A stretch of 64,000 bases of DNA, taken from contig CM037596.1 of assembly GCA_021018995.1 (NCBI GenBank), forward strand, positions 6,647,501 to 6,711,500. Reading direction: 5' to 3'. Below the pieces are notes generated by a model, which did no database searches, was not told where the DNA came from, and was given only the letters and a program-made list of their open reading frames with translations. The number at the start of each line of letters is the position of its first letter. Position 1 is the first letter of the stretch. Position numbers and translations under genes: made by a program. This document shows, in pieces, positions 1 through 13,295 of this stretch. This stretch comes from Chloranthus sessilifolius. Taxonomy: Eukaryota > Streptophyta > Magnoliopsida > Chloranthales > Chloranthaceae.

Positions 1-136
1 CGTTGAGGCGCGAGATTTCAAACCATGGGCCCAACCCTATTAGGTTGAAATCAATATGGTTTTAACAAGGGTGTTATGTACGAAGGTCAAAGATCATCGG
101 TGCCATACATTACATATATATTGGTAATGTATTGGA

Positions 137-211
<75 letters not shown>

Positions 212-1017
212 TGGAAGGAAAAAGATAGCTTTACATTCCTTATTTTCGTTCTATCAAATGAAGACAAAATAGCTTAAGATAGCAAAACCTTTCTTCAAAG
301 CGCAAGATAGCAAAACCCAGGATAGCAAAACCCATATGGCTTACTTTTTATGAATCTGAGAGAGAGAGAGAGAGAACCGCCCCTTCATCATCATCTCTCC
401 ATAGTCATAGGCTTCCATCTTCCATCTTCTTCAATTAAAGAAGATCGTGCATAAGATTTCAGCTGAACAAAGAAGAACATATATATAGCCGAACAAAGAA
501 GATTTCGTGATCGTCGTACTCTTTTCTAGGGTTTCTATATGGGCTGCAATTTAGATGCGTGATCTCTTATTTCTTTATTTATTTTTTTTCTTGATTCTAA
601 AATCCTTTCTTAAATCATTTTATTTATATTTTTATTTTTTCAATTCGAAGAATCGAGAGATGCATATAGTTCATGAATTGGGGAGATCTGCAAATGGTTG
701 TTTTGATGGGGTTATTTATTTGAAGATCCGATTCATTTGGTTTTATTTGAGTTTGGATATTGGATTTTAGATCCAGCCCATCATAAGGTGTTTTTTTGGA
801 TTATAATTTTCTGATTATGAAATCGATCAAATCGGATTTTCTTTTTTTTTTTGGTGTGGATTGTTAGGTAGGATCTTTTTTTTTCGTTTAAAAAAAGAAA
901 AAAATTCCTCTGTGTTTCCTGAGGTATACATTTCGAGGGTTGTGAAGCATTTTAGATTTTTGTGAATTATTATTATTATTATTATTATTATTCTGTCATA
1001 GAGCATTAGGGTTTTGC
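1..1017. other. Leader-like, simple-sequence-rich region
   Basis: No credible coding region. Seen: an (AT)n run at 139-208, a 13-base motif AGATAGCAAAACC repeated about three times near 281-335, a GA run at 357-376, a pyrimidine- and GAAGA-rich stretch (380-530), poly-T tracts and an ATT trinucleotide run (967-992). The 380-560 part resembles a plant 5' untranslated leader followed by a T-rich intron. It could be the start of a gene cut by the retrotransposon at 1023, but no downstream exon is identifiable, so this is inference. Confidence 0.4.
139..208. repeat. (AT)n microsatellite
   Basis: Uninterrupted AT dinucleotide run of about 70 bases. Confidence 0.9.
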
Positions 1018-1022
1018 TTTAT

Positions 1023-3029
1023 TGTGACGACCCGACTTTTCCAATCCCTCAGGTATAGGAAAGGCCGGTTCACCAACCTATCGAATAAACGATAAGCCGG
1101 ACAAATAGGGCACATATCAGAGTAAAGCGCAATAAATATCCATAGCTAAAATAAATGCGGAAGCAATTAAAAGTAAAGAACCACCGATGATGGCCGGCCA
1201 TCATCGAAACATGGCTCATAACAGAAATCAACGTCAAATATAAAACTATGGTATCCAACTAAAATGGACCCACAAATTCAAGTCTAACTCTCACCACAAA
1301 TAAGAAAATCAGTAAGTTCTATACTGGAAAAAACTCCTCAGGAGGAACCTCAAGCTCTTCCTCAGGCACGTAGTCAGGATCAGTCTCACGACAATAATAG
1401 TCACGTCAATACACGAACACATGACGATAGTCGGAGTGAGCTAACCAACAAAGCTCGAGAAGAAAGACATCTACATTTTACTTTAACTAACATGGTTTCA
1501 AAACAAATATCGAATATAGCTTGTCAAACATATAAGCGATAATAAACCTAATTTAGGTGCGGAAATCATATGTAAGATTTATTTCTAAATGTGTGAAAAC
1601 AGTTTCAAGAATGTATGTGTTTTGTCTTAGTTTCTCTAACTTCTATATGCAAAGTTCGAATTCATGACTTAATCCTCAACTTAAAATACCTCTCGAGTAA
1701 ACTATATCTCGAGAGCAGGAATATAGCCGATGGGAACCCCTACCTACCATCGTCGTTCATGAACCCTTTATCAGGATGCAACAAGCCCCTGCGTAATGAG
1801 AGAAACTTGTGCCAGGAAGTTGTTCAGGAATTTTTGAGGGGTCGTTCAGGTCAATCATAAAACAATTGCAGATACTAATATAATCAGATGGAAGTCTCTT
1901 ATACATAGTTCAGGTTCTTGATTTCAGATCTTCAGAGCTTAAGCAGATTCAGGTTTCAGGATTCAGGTAGATTTAGATTTTTAGTCATTCATATCAATTT
2001 TAATTTACAGATGTGATTTCAATGGCATATGCAAGTTCAAAGATTTTAATTCAAAATATCCATGCGAATTAAAATAAAATACTGTAAAGATGAGATTCTC
2101 CTACCTAAAACTCGGAGTTATGCGAAGTCAAGCAAGGTCCTATTGATGGCCTCTCGCCCTCAATCTACATCACAATATACGTTCATGCATTAAGATAAAC
2201 TCTAATTACTAATAATATAGACCTATTTAAGCGTTTCCTCAAAATAAGTCAAAACAGGCAAGTTGCGCCAATCCTAGAATTTGACGTAACATTCTCATAT
2301 TTTTTTGACTATCAAGACGATTGATTCATGTGTTGGTCAAAACATGAAAGTTGTAGATTTTTATATTAGCTTTCCAACGCAAAACGAATCGTCTCAATCG
2401 GAGTTCGAGATAAAAAGTTATGACTAAAATACTAAGGCAATACCGGAGTTCGGTGATACCTCGCCGGCGATGATAAAACCGGAGGTTTCCCCAACGATTC
2501 GCGTCGCGATCGATCCCACGAGTTCACAGAGACAACTCCAACACGCCCCCAATGATCTCAACCTCTCCCAATAGCCAACTACGAATCCAAGGTTGACTCA
2601 AGTTCTTTCTAAGGTTTAAGTGTTTTCAACAAAGAGGGTTCTAGAGAAGGAGGTTTTCTAAACCGATCTCCTACGATGATTGAAGAAGAGAGAAGAAGGA
2701 GTTTCACACGGTTGGGTAACTATCCTCTCTTAACAAAACCTAGTATAATACGGGAATGCAATTCCTTCTTATAATAGGATTGCTCACAAAGTAAAACACA
2801 CACACACACATCTTATGTATTATACACTTCTAATTTTAAAACTCAAGTTCGGTGTTGAGCGGCTACAAAAGGTCGGTGCACAACTTTCATACGAGGGTCC
2901 AAATGGGCTCTAAATTAAAATCTGTCCGCACAATCACATCTAGATAAAATCTAAAACAAATGGTGACGCCGTTTGCCGAATACACACACGAAGTCAGTCT
3001 AACTCGGGTTCAAAATACGGGTCTTTACA
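1023..3029 (-). repeat. 3' LTR of gypsy element 1
   Basis: Starts TGTGACGACC and ends GGGTCTTTACA on the plus strand. It is closely similar to the LTR at 8112-10142 and to the solo LTRs at 17920 and 20818. Small indels relative to the other copies cluster where they have CAG, CTG or CCTG. The open frames on its minus strand recur in every copy and are not genes. Confidence 0.93.
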
Positions 3030-3042
3030 TTCTACCCTCCTT
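3030..3042 (-). other. Polypurine tract of gypsy element 1
   Basis: Read on the minus strand this is AAGGAGGGTAGAA, directly against the 3' LTR; it primes plus-strand DNA synthesis. Just inside (3044-3061) is a near-palindromic TTTTCGAGGACGAAAA motif, common before the PPT of plant gypsy elements and present at the same place in gypsy element 2. Confidence 0.8.
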
Positions 3043-3690
3043 AGAATTTTCGTCCTCGAAAATATACGGATAGCTAAACCGAATCATGTAAGTCCTTATC
3101 CTAACACCAAGATAAAGCAAAATCGAAAATCTAAAGTCAAAGAACTTTGGTCGCGATGCGTAGGCTTCACCAAGCACGCTTTCAAGGGTCGGATCCGTAG
3201 TAACTGGATGTACGTGTGGCATCCCATCGCCATAGAGGATTGCATCCGTGCATGGATGCATACCTTCCCAAGTGTCACGTGCTGAAATATACTTCACCAT
3301 GACACAAACCTAGCACACACCTACCTCACCCTTTTGGTAATTATTTGAGCAGAAATTTGGATGTCGAATCGAACACTTATTCAAAAGCATGATCACGTGC
3401 ACAGTAACATGTTCTAATCGATGACACGGGTTCCAATGACATATACGGTTCTAACCAGAATGAATAAATATGACATTTAAGATTTTATTGTGTGATCGTT
3501 ATAGATATATATGTAAAGCATCGATGTTATGAACCAATTTAACATTGAAGAATTTGAAGAAATTCTCTTTTTTTTTCTTTTTTTTAGAAGCAAATTCAAG
3601 AATTTAAAGTGCGTATGGTTTTCTTACATAACTATAGTTTACAATATACCTTCACTCGAAAAGTTGTGGAAATTGCTCGCGAATCTCCGC

Positions 3691-6390
3691 TCACGCTCCC
3701 ATGTGGCTTCCTCTCAAGAATGGTTCCGCCACTTCACGAGTACTAAGGAATGTTCTTTGTCCGTAAGATTTGTTCTTTACGATCCAAGATTCAGACGGTT
3801 CCTCAACCAAGGATAGGTCTTCTTGGAGCTCAATGGGCTGGTAGTCCAATACGTGAGTCGGGTCCTTAACATATCTTCGTAACATGGACACATGAAACAC
3901 GTTGTGCATTTTCGATAGAGCGGTGGCAAGGCTACTCGATAGGCAACCTCAGCCGACTCGGTCCAATACCTCGAAGGTCCAACATAGCGCGGACTTTCCC
4001 ACGCTTCCCAAAAAGCATCACGCCTTTTGTAGGAGATTTTGACAAATCGTTATCTCCACCTTAAACTCAACATGGTTTCTTTTGGATCAGTAGCTCTTCC
4101 GACTTTGAGCAATTCGTAGTCTCTCACGGATTAACGAACTGTCTTGGTTGTATTCTCCGATCTATCTGGGACCTAAAATGAGTTTCTCACCCACTTCTTC
4201 CCAATTAAGCGGAGACACACATCGTCCATACAAAGCTTAAGAGGGTGCCATGCCGATGCTAGCACGTAGCTTTGTTATTGTAGGCGAACTCGATCAGCGG
4301 TAAATGTTGGTCCCATGACCCCTGAAAATCCAACATGCAAGCACGTAACATATCTTCTATAATCTGATTTACCCTCTCAGTTTGCCCATCGGTCTGAGGA
4401 TGGAATGTTGTACTATAATCGAGCCTAGAGCCCATTCCTTCTTGAAATCGTTGCCAAAACTGAGATGTGTACATCGGGTCTCTATCGGAGACGATACCAC
4501 ATCAACCTAACTATCTCCTTGATGTATAATTCTGCGAGCTTGTTGGCGGTATACGACGTATTATAAGGAAGGAAGTATGCGGACTTAGTCAATCGATCCA
4601 CAATGACCCAGATGGCATTGTATTTTCTTAATGTTCTTGGCAATCCCAAAATAAAGTCCATAGAAATAGCCTCCCATTTCCACTCAGGTATCGGTAGTGG
4701 TTGCAACAGTCCTGCCGGATTTCGATGATCCACCTTTACTTGTTGACACACAAGACATCTCGAGACATACACAGCGACATCTTTCTTTAAACCTCTCCAC
4801 CAGAAGCTTTTCTTTAAGTCTTGGTACATCTTGGTACTGCCAGGGTGAATAGCGTACATAGACTTATGAGCCTCTTCCAAAATAGTGTCCCGAAGCTCAG
4901 TACTAGTTGGTACGCATACCCGGTTTCTAAACAACAAAGTGCCATCATCTTTGATAGAAAAATCTATTTTGCTTCCCCCAATCACATCCCGTCTGATAGC
5001 CATAAGTTCATCATCCGTCATCTGAAGTCTGCGAATGTTCTCATAGAGGGTCGAACGAATCACCAGCGTAGCCATTAATGCACCTGAACCTTTTACGTCA
5101 AATCTCATGCTACTTAGAGCCATATCTTCCAAAAGATGCCATCGTCGCACCCTTGTGGTGAGATGTGATAACTGAGCAGAGAACTTTCGACTTAACGCAT
5201 CTGCCACTACGTTTGCTTTCCCGGGGTGGTACTGGATGGTACAATCATAATCTTTCAAGAACTCCATCCATCGACGCTGTCTCCTATTCAACTCCTTTTG
5301 TAAGAAGAGATACTTGAGGCTCTTATGATCGGTAAATATATCGAAGGTCTCCCCATAAAGGTAATGCCTCCAGATCTTCAGAGCAAAAATCACTGCTGCC
5401 AACTCAAGATCATGCGTCGGGTAATTCTTCTCATGGTCTTTCAGCTGTCTAGACCCATAAGCAATGACTCTCTCATTCTGGTTAAGCACACAGCCTAAAC
5501 CCCCATATGACGCATCACTGTATATTGCAAAGCCTCCCCTGCCTGATGGTATAGCAAGTACTGGCGCAGTAGTCAATCGTTTCTTGAGTTCCTGAAAACT
5601 TTGCTCACACTGCTCTGTCCAATCAAATTTAGTATTCTTCTTTGTAAGTTGTGTAAGAGGACTTGATATCTTGGAGAAGCCCTCCACAAACCTTCTGTAG
5701 TATCCTGCCAAACCGAGGAAACTACGAACCTCTGTAACGGTCTTTGGCTGTTCCCAATTCATCACTGACTCAATCTTGGCTGGGTCAACTGTAATACCGG
5801 TCTCAGAGATAACATGGCCTAGGAAATTGACCTGCTCAAGCCAAAACTCACACTTACTAAGTTTTGCATATAACTGATGGTCCTAAGGGTTTGTAGAGCC
5901 ACTCGCAGATGTTGCTCATGTTCTTCTCGCGTCTTTGAATAGATGAGGATGTCATCTACAAAAACTACTACAGACTTGTCCAAATGTGACTTGAATATCC
6001 GGTTCATCAAGTCCATAAATGATGCGGGTGCGTTTGTCAACCCAAATGGCATGACCAAGAACTCGTAGTGCCCATATCGGGTTCTGAACGCTGTCTTCTG
6101 AATGTCTTCAGACTTAACTTTCAACTGATGGTAGCCTGACCTCAAGTCGATCTTCGAGAAGAACCTTGCTCCTTATGGCGATCGAGCGGATCATCAATTC
6201 TTGGAAGTGGATAACGGTTCTTAATTGTCAACTTATTTAGTGGCGTGTCGATGCAAAGCCGCTTTGATTCCTCTTTCTTCTTTACAAATAGAATCGGTGC
6301 TCCCCAGGGTGCCACACTCGGTCTAATAAAGCCCTTATCTAGCAGTTCCTGAAGCAGCTCCTTCAACTCTTTCAATTCTGCAGGTGCCAT
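3691..6390 (-). pseudogene. Broken pol: RT, RNase H, integrase, C-terminal domain
   Basis: Minus strand, in several frames. RT begins near 6390 ([16 protein letters not shown]) and continues to the catalytic FVDDILIYS block near 5950. The RNase H region (5190-5765) has the SDAS start and a TDHKSLKYL motif. The integrase HHCC finger lies near 4750-4850 ([11 protein letters not shown]), followed by the catalytic core ([13 protein letters not shown] near 4670; FHPQTDGQTERVNQ near 4390). The C-terminal [12 protein letters not shown] block is at 3850-3909. Frame changes at about 6150, 5800 and 4480, plus stops between 3990 and 4260, break the protein. The longest intact piece is 427 residues (4482-5765). 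The 82-bp intron of element 2 is absent here (junction near 4058-4061). Confidence 0.92.
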
Positions 6391-6489
6391 TCGACTGAGT
6401 TTTTATCTTTGGTTCGATGGCACTAACTCAATCGCAAACTCAATCTCTCCTCGGTGGTAATCCGGTAGATCTTGGAAAAACATCAATAC

Positions 6490-6987
6490 TTAGCAATCGT
6501 AATATCGTAATATTTTCTTCTCCTCCTTATGATCTTGCAAGTAGGCGATAACCATAACACCTGCTCTCATCATACGATCGCTCGAATGGCGTAGATAAAC
6601 GGTATCACACAAGATTTGACTCCGCAAAATCGAAAAGATTTTCTCTTCGGCGGGCGGAATGTTACAATCTTTCGAAGACAATCCACGCTCGCATGGTAAG
6701 TAGATAACCAATCCATCCCTAGTATCACGTCGAACCCTTCCATGCTCAAAATGATCAAATCAGCCACTGTCTCGTGGTCTTCGATCATCACAATCACTGA
6801 TTGACACATGGTATCGGTGCTCACTGAGTTGCCGTAGAATTGACACCGCCAAGATGAAATCAAGGGCCTTGGGAATGATTCCCAACTTCTCGTGAACAAT
6901 GGAGTAACAAAAGAATGTGTAGACCGTGGTCTATCAACACTCAACCGGTTTTGCTTACATCGCTCCCCCGATGCATAAAAAGGGTAC
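6490..6987 (-). pseudogene. Broken retropepsin-like protease region
   Basis: Minus strand, downstream of the putative intron. The conserved flap and C-terminal part are visible: CQSVIVMI, then [11 protein letters not shown] and ASVDCLRKIVTF, as in plant gypsy proteases. The active-site stretch (near 6930-6960) is frameshifted and contains a stop, so no functional DS/TG site remains. Its partner in gypsy element 2 (38243-38649) is better preserved. Confidence 0.82.
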
Positions 6988-7124
6988 CTTAGTTTAGACA
7001 AGCATTTCAATTAAAAGTTTCTAAGCATGTGTGTTCATCCATAACTTATTAACAAAATTTATTAAATATCAAGCAATTATATATAACACATAAAATAAGA
7101 AGACATCTCAACTTTTAATAATAC
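6988..7124 (-). other. Putative intron between gag and protease (element 1)
   Basis: 137 bp on the minus strand. It starts GTATTATTAAAAGTTGA and ends CTAAACTAAG, is AT-rich, and is flanked by CAAG and GTACCC exactly as in element 2. Without it the gag frame runs into the protease frame (codon split CAA G/GT ACC). The 5' end is conserved between the two elements although they differ elsewhere. Confidence 0.7.
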
Positions 7125-7780
7125 CTTGGATCACGTCGTTCGACATTTCGGCTTCTTGAGCCATCACGGCATAAGCTCGACCTTGAACGAGGGTCGGTCG
7201 ATCTCTGAGTAGAAGCCGAACTAGTTCTTCCCTTGTCCTCCTGAGGACAATCCTTAACCATGTGTCCGATTGCGCCACACCGAAAACACGCTCCAGTGTT
7301 CCTCCTACAATCCTCGGTCTTGTGTGGTTTCCCGCACCTTGAGCAGAATGCTATCGGATTGAATGAAGAGGTGCGTGAAGTTTGTGGAACTCTGAACGCT
7401 CCCATTATAGCAGGGTTCGAAATACGGAATGACCCTGAAGGTGTAGATATAGTCGGTTTCGGATGGGCACCTTAAGTAGGTTGTTGAGATACGGGTGTGG
7501 CCTTCTTCGTTTCCATCGTAGGGCAATCCTTTGCTCGGATGTCCTAGTGCACATCTGAAACACTCACACCTGTGGCCCACCTACATTTCTTCGTCTTGCG
7601 TTTCCCACAACTTGAGCATGACTCAACCTGTGTGGAGGGAGAGGTGTGAGTCGTCTTACTCAATATTGTCGTGAGTAATGTTGTCTGCTGAGCCATTGTG
7701 TTGATCATCGTCTCCAGCAACTGTCTATTCTGCTCATTCTCATCGATACATACAGTCTTCAATCTCTTGCGTGGTGCCAT
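7125..7780 (-). pseudogene. Gag remnant, capsid core missing, zinc knuckle duplicated
   Basis: Minus strand. The N-terminus (MAPRKRLK, 7780) leads to an MAQQT helix that matches the gag of element 2. Then, instead of the about 200-residue capsid, the sequence goes straight to a cysteine-rich block (about 7500-7625: CSSCGK, then CFRCALGH), followed by a second, better block (7240-7350: [13 protein letters not shown], then CFRCGAIGHMVKDC, a CX2CX4HX4C knuckle). Total about 218 codons against about 434 in element 2. A frameshift lies near 7560. Without a capsid this gag should not assemble particles (inference). Confidence 0.8.
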
Positions 7781-8096
7781 TTTGATCTGTCAACATGACA
7801 CAAGGTTCCAATTAAAAAAGATTGCGATCACCACGGCCCTAGGTTCCGACAAAAATCTAAAACTTTATTCACCTACTATTACCGTACATCTATCACGATC
7901 ATCAATTATCTCCACTCAAAGTGATAGCGAGATCTACAACTCAGGTTCTAAATATAACCTACAGCCCTAGCTGTGAGTCCCTTAAAAGACCTAAGGCCAA
8001 AAATTCTACTAACCTTGACAAGGTCCTAATTGAGTCTCTTATGTCCTGATAGAACCTACTGTCATATTCTCGGGTCCCAACAAGATCTAATATCTA

Positions 8097-8109
8097 AGCT
8101 CTGATACCA
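8097..8109 (-). other. Primer binding site (initiator Met tRNA)
   Basis: On the minus strand TGGTATCAGAGCT, two bases inside the 5' LTR; complementary to the 3' end of plant initiator-Met tRNA. It fixes the element's orientation. Confidence 0.9.
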
Positions 8110-8111
8110 AC

Positions 8112-10142
8112 TGTGATGACTCGACTTTTCCAATCCCTCAGGTATAGGAAAGGCCGGTTCGCCAACCTATCGAATAAACGATAAGCCGGACAAACAAGGC
8201 ACATATCAGAGTAAAGCGCAATAAATATCCATAGCTAAAATAAATGCGGAAGCAATTAAAAGTAAAGAACCACCGATGATGGCCGACCATCATCGAAACA
8301 TGGCTCATAACAGAAATCAACGTCAAATATAAAACTATGGTATCCAACTAAAATGGACCCACAAATTCAAGTCTAACTCTCACCACAAATAAGAAAATCA
8401 GTAAGTTCTATACTGGGAAAAACTCCTCAGGAGGAACCTCAAGCTCTTCCTCAGGCACGTAGTCAGGATCAGTCTCACAGTCCGGAATAGCCACGTCAAT
8501 ACGAACACATGTGGCGTATAGTCGAGTGAGCTAACCAACAAAGCTCGAGAAGAAAGACATCTACGGCATTTTACTTTAACTAACATGGTTTCAAAACAAA
8601 TATCGGAATATAGCTTGTCAAACATATAAGCAGATAATAAACTGAATTTAGGTGCGGAAATCATATGTAAGATTTATTTCTAATTGTGTGAAAACAGTTT
8701 CAAGAACAGATGCAGTATTTCAGTGTCTTAGTTTCTCTAACTTCTATATGCAAAGTTCAGTAATTCATGACTTAATCCTCAACTTAAAATACCTCCCGAG
8801 TAAACTATATCTCGAGAGCAGGAATATAGCCGATGGGAACCCCTACCTACCATCGTCGTTCATGAACCCTTTTTCAGGATGCAACAAGCCCCCGCGTAAT
8901 GAGGGAAACTTGTGCCAGGAAGTTGTTCAGGAATTTTTGAGGGGTCGTTCAGGTCAATCATAAAACAAATGCAGATACTAATATAATCAGATGGAAGTCT
9001 CTTATACATAGTTCAGGTTATTGATTTCAGATCTTTAGAGCTTAAGCAGATTCAGGTTTCAGGATTCAGGTAGATTTAGATTTTTAGTCATTCATATCAA
9101 TTTCAATTTACAGATGTGATTTCAATGGCATATGCAAGTTCAAAGATTTTAATTCAAAATATCCATGCGAATTAAAATAAAATACTGTAAAGATGAGATT
9201 CTCCTACCTAAAACTCGGAGTTATGCGAAGTCAAGCAAGGTCCTATTGATGGCCTCTCGCCCTCAATCTACATCACAATATACATTCATGTATTAAGATA
9301 AACTCTAATTACTAATAATATAGACCTATTTAAGCGTTTCCTCAAAAACAAGTCAAAACAGGCAAGTTGCGCAAATCCTAGAATTTGACGTAACATTCTC
9401 ATATTTGTTTGACTGTCAAGACGATTGATTCATGTGTTGGTCAAAACATGAAAGTTATAGATTTTTATATTAGCTTTCCAACGCAAAAAGAATCGTCTCA
9501 ATCGGAGTTCGAGATAAAAAGTTATGACTAAAATACTAAGGCAATGCCGGTGTTCGGTGATACCTCGCTCGAGCGATGATAAAAACCGATGGGTTTCCAC
9601 AACGATTCGCGCCGCGATCGATCCCACGAGTTCACAGAGACAACTCCAACACGCCCCCAATGATCTCAACCTCTCCCAATAGCCAACTACGAATCCAAGG
9701 TTGATTCAAGTTCTTTCTAAGGTTTAAGTGTTTTCAACAAAGAGGGTTCTAGAGAAGGAGGTTTTCAAAACCGATCTCCTACGATGATTGAAGAAGAGAG
9801 AAGAAGGAGTTTCACACGGTTGGGTAACTATCCTCTCTTAACAAAACCTAGTATAATACGGGAATGCAATTCCTTCTTATAATAGGATTGCTCACAAAGT
9901 AAAACACACACACACATCTTATGTATTATACACTTCTAATTTTAAAACTCAAGTCCGGTGTTGAGCGGCTACACCGAGGTCGGTGCACAACTTTCGCACG
10001 AGGGTCCAAATGGGCTCTAAATTAAAATCTGTCCGCACAATCACATCTAGATAAAAATCCAAAATAAATGGTGACGTCGGTTGTCGAGCCGAATACACAC
10101 ACAGGGTCAGTCTAACTCGGGTTCAAAATACGGGTCTTTACA
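8112..10142 (-). repeat. 5' LTR of gypsy element 1
   Basis: 2031 bp, TGTGATGACTCGAC...TCTTTACA, followed by the TTTAT target duplication. It includes one copy of the 215-bp unit that is tandemly repeated in the solo LTR at 17920, and one CTCGAGCG palindrome near 9568. Confidence 0.93.
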
Positions 10143-13100
10143 TTTATAATATTAATTTCTCTTACAAACTATTCTTTGTAAGGAAAGAATTAATAATTTT
10201 TGGGTTTTTAAGTTTTTCGATTTTTTTATTTCAATTTTTTTATATTTTCGATTCGGGGTTGTTTTTTTGGATTTTCTTTTTTATAAGATAAATATTATTG
10301 GTTACAATTTTTATTACTCTTTGTTGCAACCATTAGGTATGATTGTTTTTATTTTATCCATTGCTTTTCTTATTTTTAACTTTTTATTTTTATTTTCTAG
10401 GTTCTGTTGATAATGTGGATTTGATTTTATTTTTGAACTTTATTATGTTTGTTATAATTTTTTTAACAAAATATTCTACCTAATCTAACTTTTTTTTTCC
10501 TATTTAAAATGCAACCTTTTCTTTTTCCCTTCGATTTAATGTTTGCTCTTGTTAGTTGTTATTTCTTATTATACTATTTATGAAAATGCTTACCACAAAT
10601 ATGGGTTTAATCATTTTGATATTATTTATGATTAATATATCTAGCTATATGTTAAGTGTGGAATTGCATGTGAGGTGTTCGAGAATATGCTTCAAAAAGG
10701 TTGAATCTAGATTTGTTAAATCGAGTGGAAATGATCACTTGCATGAATGAGTTGCATTTTAATATAGGGAGGTTAGGTAAAATATTCACATTATTTAAAT
10801 CTCTTTACCAATTTCAAAGTCCTTAATCAGGATTGGTTTGATTTCTTTTAATTTATTTTTATTGTTCTTATTTTGTGTGCAAAGCATTTTGATAATGTCT
10901 TTGAATGCAAGTTCAGTATTTCCATTCAAGATCGGCTCATGAACAATAAGAAAAATAAAATCTAAATCTAAAGTTAATTGTTCTTCCTCCTGAAATAACC
11001 TAGCTGCTCCCAAAGAATCAGCTTCTCTCCGAGGTAAGTTGATGTAATCATGATTTTATCTTCTTTTTTTTAAATTTTTAATTATAAATGATCTTCTTCC
11101 CTCTTTTTTTAAATTATGAATACGTTTTTCATATTTTAGTGGGGGTTTCATCATTTTTTCCCTCTTTTCAAATTTCATTTATAACAAAATGAGATGGGTC
11201 GCATAGAGCATAATACGATACCATCGGTTCATTATCTTGTGATCTAAGTGCAATGATCCGATTTTGAATAATAAAGTTACTTGTTACATTCAAATTTCAG
11301 TTATAGCTTTCTTTCTTGTTCTCCTTTATATGTTTAATGTAGTCTATTGGTGACCTTTGTGCCAATTAATACATTTTCTAGTAGATTTTTTGCTTTACTG
11401 TGGACTGTGATAATAGCATGTAGCATAATATGATATCAAAAGATGTATAAACCCACACAACTCTTGTGATAATAATAAGATAAACAAATTTTAATCGTAC
11501 CTTGTGCCATGGATCTTTTCCTTTCTTTTTGCTGGATTTTGATTTCTACAACGAACTAAGGCCTTCTATTCTCTCCCACTTATATCACACTATACAACCA
11601 ATGTTAGGATCTGTGGTTGTTTTTCTTGTCACGAGAGTAGGTACCTAAGCTAATTTGGGTTTTATCCAACAAACGGTCCATCTATCACTAACCATTTAGA
11701 AACACAATCAAACACACACACATGTATAAGAATCATTCTTATATAACAGAGTTACAAAATAACCTACGTATATAGGTTCATCAAAACCGCCCATTTTAAT
11801 CCAACGGTCACAGATTTGAGTTTTAGAAGATTCTATGATATATGATAGCCCACATGATAAAATCTTGCATAGTATTCAGATTTCATAACAAGTAGCAATT
11901 ATGAAAGGATAATTGGTTTGTTTAATTTATATTTTGGGCTTAAAATATTATTTTTTTTGTGACCTTCATATCAATTGGTTTGTAAATTACTATATTTGCT
12001 TTAATATGGTCAGAGTTTGTAGCATAGCATTTGTAATATAGGGAAGCAATTAGGTGCATAGTCACCAAGTTGGGGTTTTGGAATAAGTTGGCATGAAGAA
12101 AATTTGAAAAAATTAAGCAAAAATACGGGAAATTCGAATAAAATAAGGGGAAATAGAAAATAAATTTTAAAATAAGATTGAAACATATGCAAGAAATAAA
12201 TGATATTAACAATTCATGAGATTTATTGAAGAAGTCATGATGAATTAATCATAATTTTCACAAATTTTTTGAAAAAGTCGCAATTAATGTAAACAAAAAA
12301 AATGTGATTTAATCGCAACTTTTTCAATAAGTTAGTGATTTTGGTAACTATGATTAGGAGATGTCATTAGAAACTAAACTTGCTTCATTATGCTTCACAT
12401 GTTTCCTATCCAACCAGGTTATCCCAAAAATAAGCCACCGAACAAATCTTTTAATGATTGCTAAAATTTGCTAATAAATTTCAACTATTTCAGAATTGAA
12501 GCAGAATAGATAATAAAGAAGATAGATCAATCCAAACCTGCTTTACCACCTTGAAATCCAAAAATGGGGTTTGGGGTCGTTCTTCCTCTTCATGGCACAA
12601 GAAGCATCTTGAAAGTTGATACTAAATGGATTCTTCTACTTTTTACTCTACTATCAACTCGAATGGCTGAATATAACAGCTTTCAACCAATCTTGAACAC
12701 CATTCTCTCAAGCAATTTATTACAATCATCCAAATTTTGGATTTCTCGGAATTGTTAGAAAATTTACTTGTCTGCATATTCATCACACTCTGTTTGTTAA
12801 TTATGGAAAAAATTTCATTGACTTCCCAGATTCATTAGGGAGTGTCATTGAACCATGGAAAATTTGAATTTCTCTCTAGCAATTTCTCAAGCAATAATTC
12901 ATCTACTTTTTATTATAATTATTATTCATAGTATTGCAATTAAGAAAATAGATTTATCATAACTATTCCAATAGTCATTTGATATATTCATCCAATATAC
13001 CTAAAGTTTACAGCCATGCAAATTTTGGATGAAAGCTTAAATTAACTCTTTATGTGATGCAATCTCAATGCACCCCAAGTAGGCAATCTCAACGCACCCC

Positions 13101-13263
13101 CAATTGGTTGAAGAGCCACTTTTGATGAAACGCGGTTTAAATGCTATTGGGATAAAAATTCAATTTTTTGATAATTCGGGCATTCTTTTTTATCTTCCCC
13201 TCTCTCCTTTTCGCTTTTTAAAGAGTTACGATTCATAGTACTATAAGTCATGTGAAGATTCCC

Positions 13264-13295
<32 letters not shown>

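Larger units (their letters stand above)
1023..10142 (-). mobile_element. Ty3/gypsy LTR retrotransposon 1 (full length, broken)
   Basis: A 9.1 kb element on the minus strand. It is bounded by two LTRs of about 2.0 kb (TG...CA) and a perfect 5-bp target duplication, TTTAT at 1018-1022 and 10143-10147. Next to the right LTR is a primer site complementary to initiator-Met tRNA; next to the left LTR is a polypurine tract. Internal order on the minus strand is gag, CCHC knuckle, protease, RT, RNase H, integrase and a C-terminal region whose [12 protein letters not shown] motif is typical of plant chromoviruses (Tekay/Del-like, by inference). All coding parts have frameshifts or stops, so it is not autonomous now. 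It cuts the leader-like sequence ending at 1017. Confidence 0.95.

Noticed and set aside
1070..1258. A 62-69 codon minus-strand open frame conserved in all four LTRs (also 8138, 17946, 20844)
   Set aside because: It is conserved because the LTR is; its residues show no domain, its ends vary and in one copy the start is lost. No sign of coding selection.
10795..11013. Minus-strand 72-codon frame with a possible splice site beside it
   Set aside because: No recognisable motif, and the strong GTAAGT is on the opposite strand with no open exon before it.
12564..12758. 64-codon plus-strand frame
   Set aside because: No family motif, AT-rich surroundings, length expected by chance.
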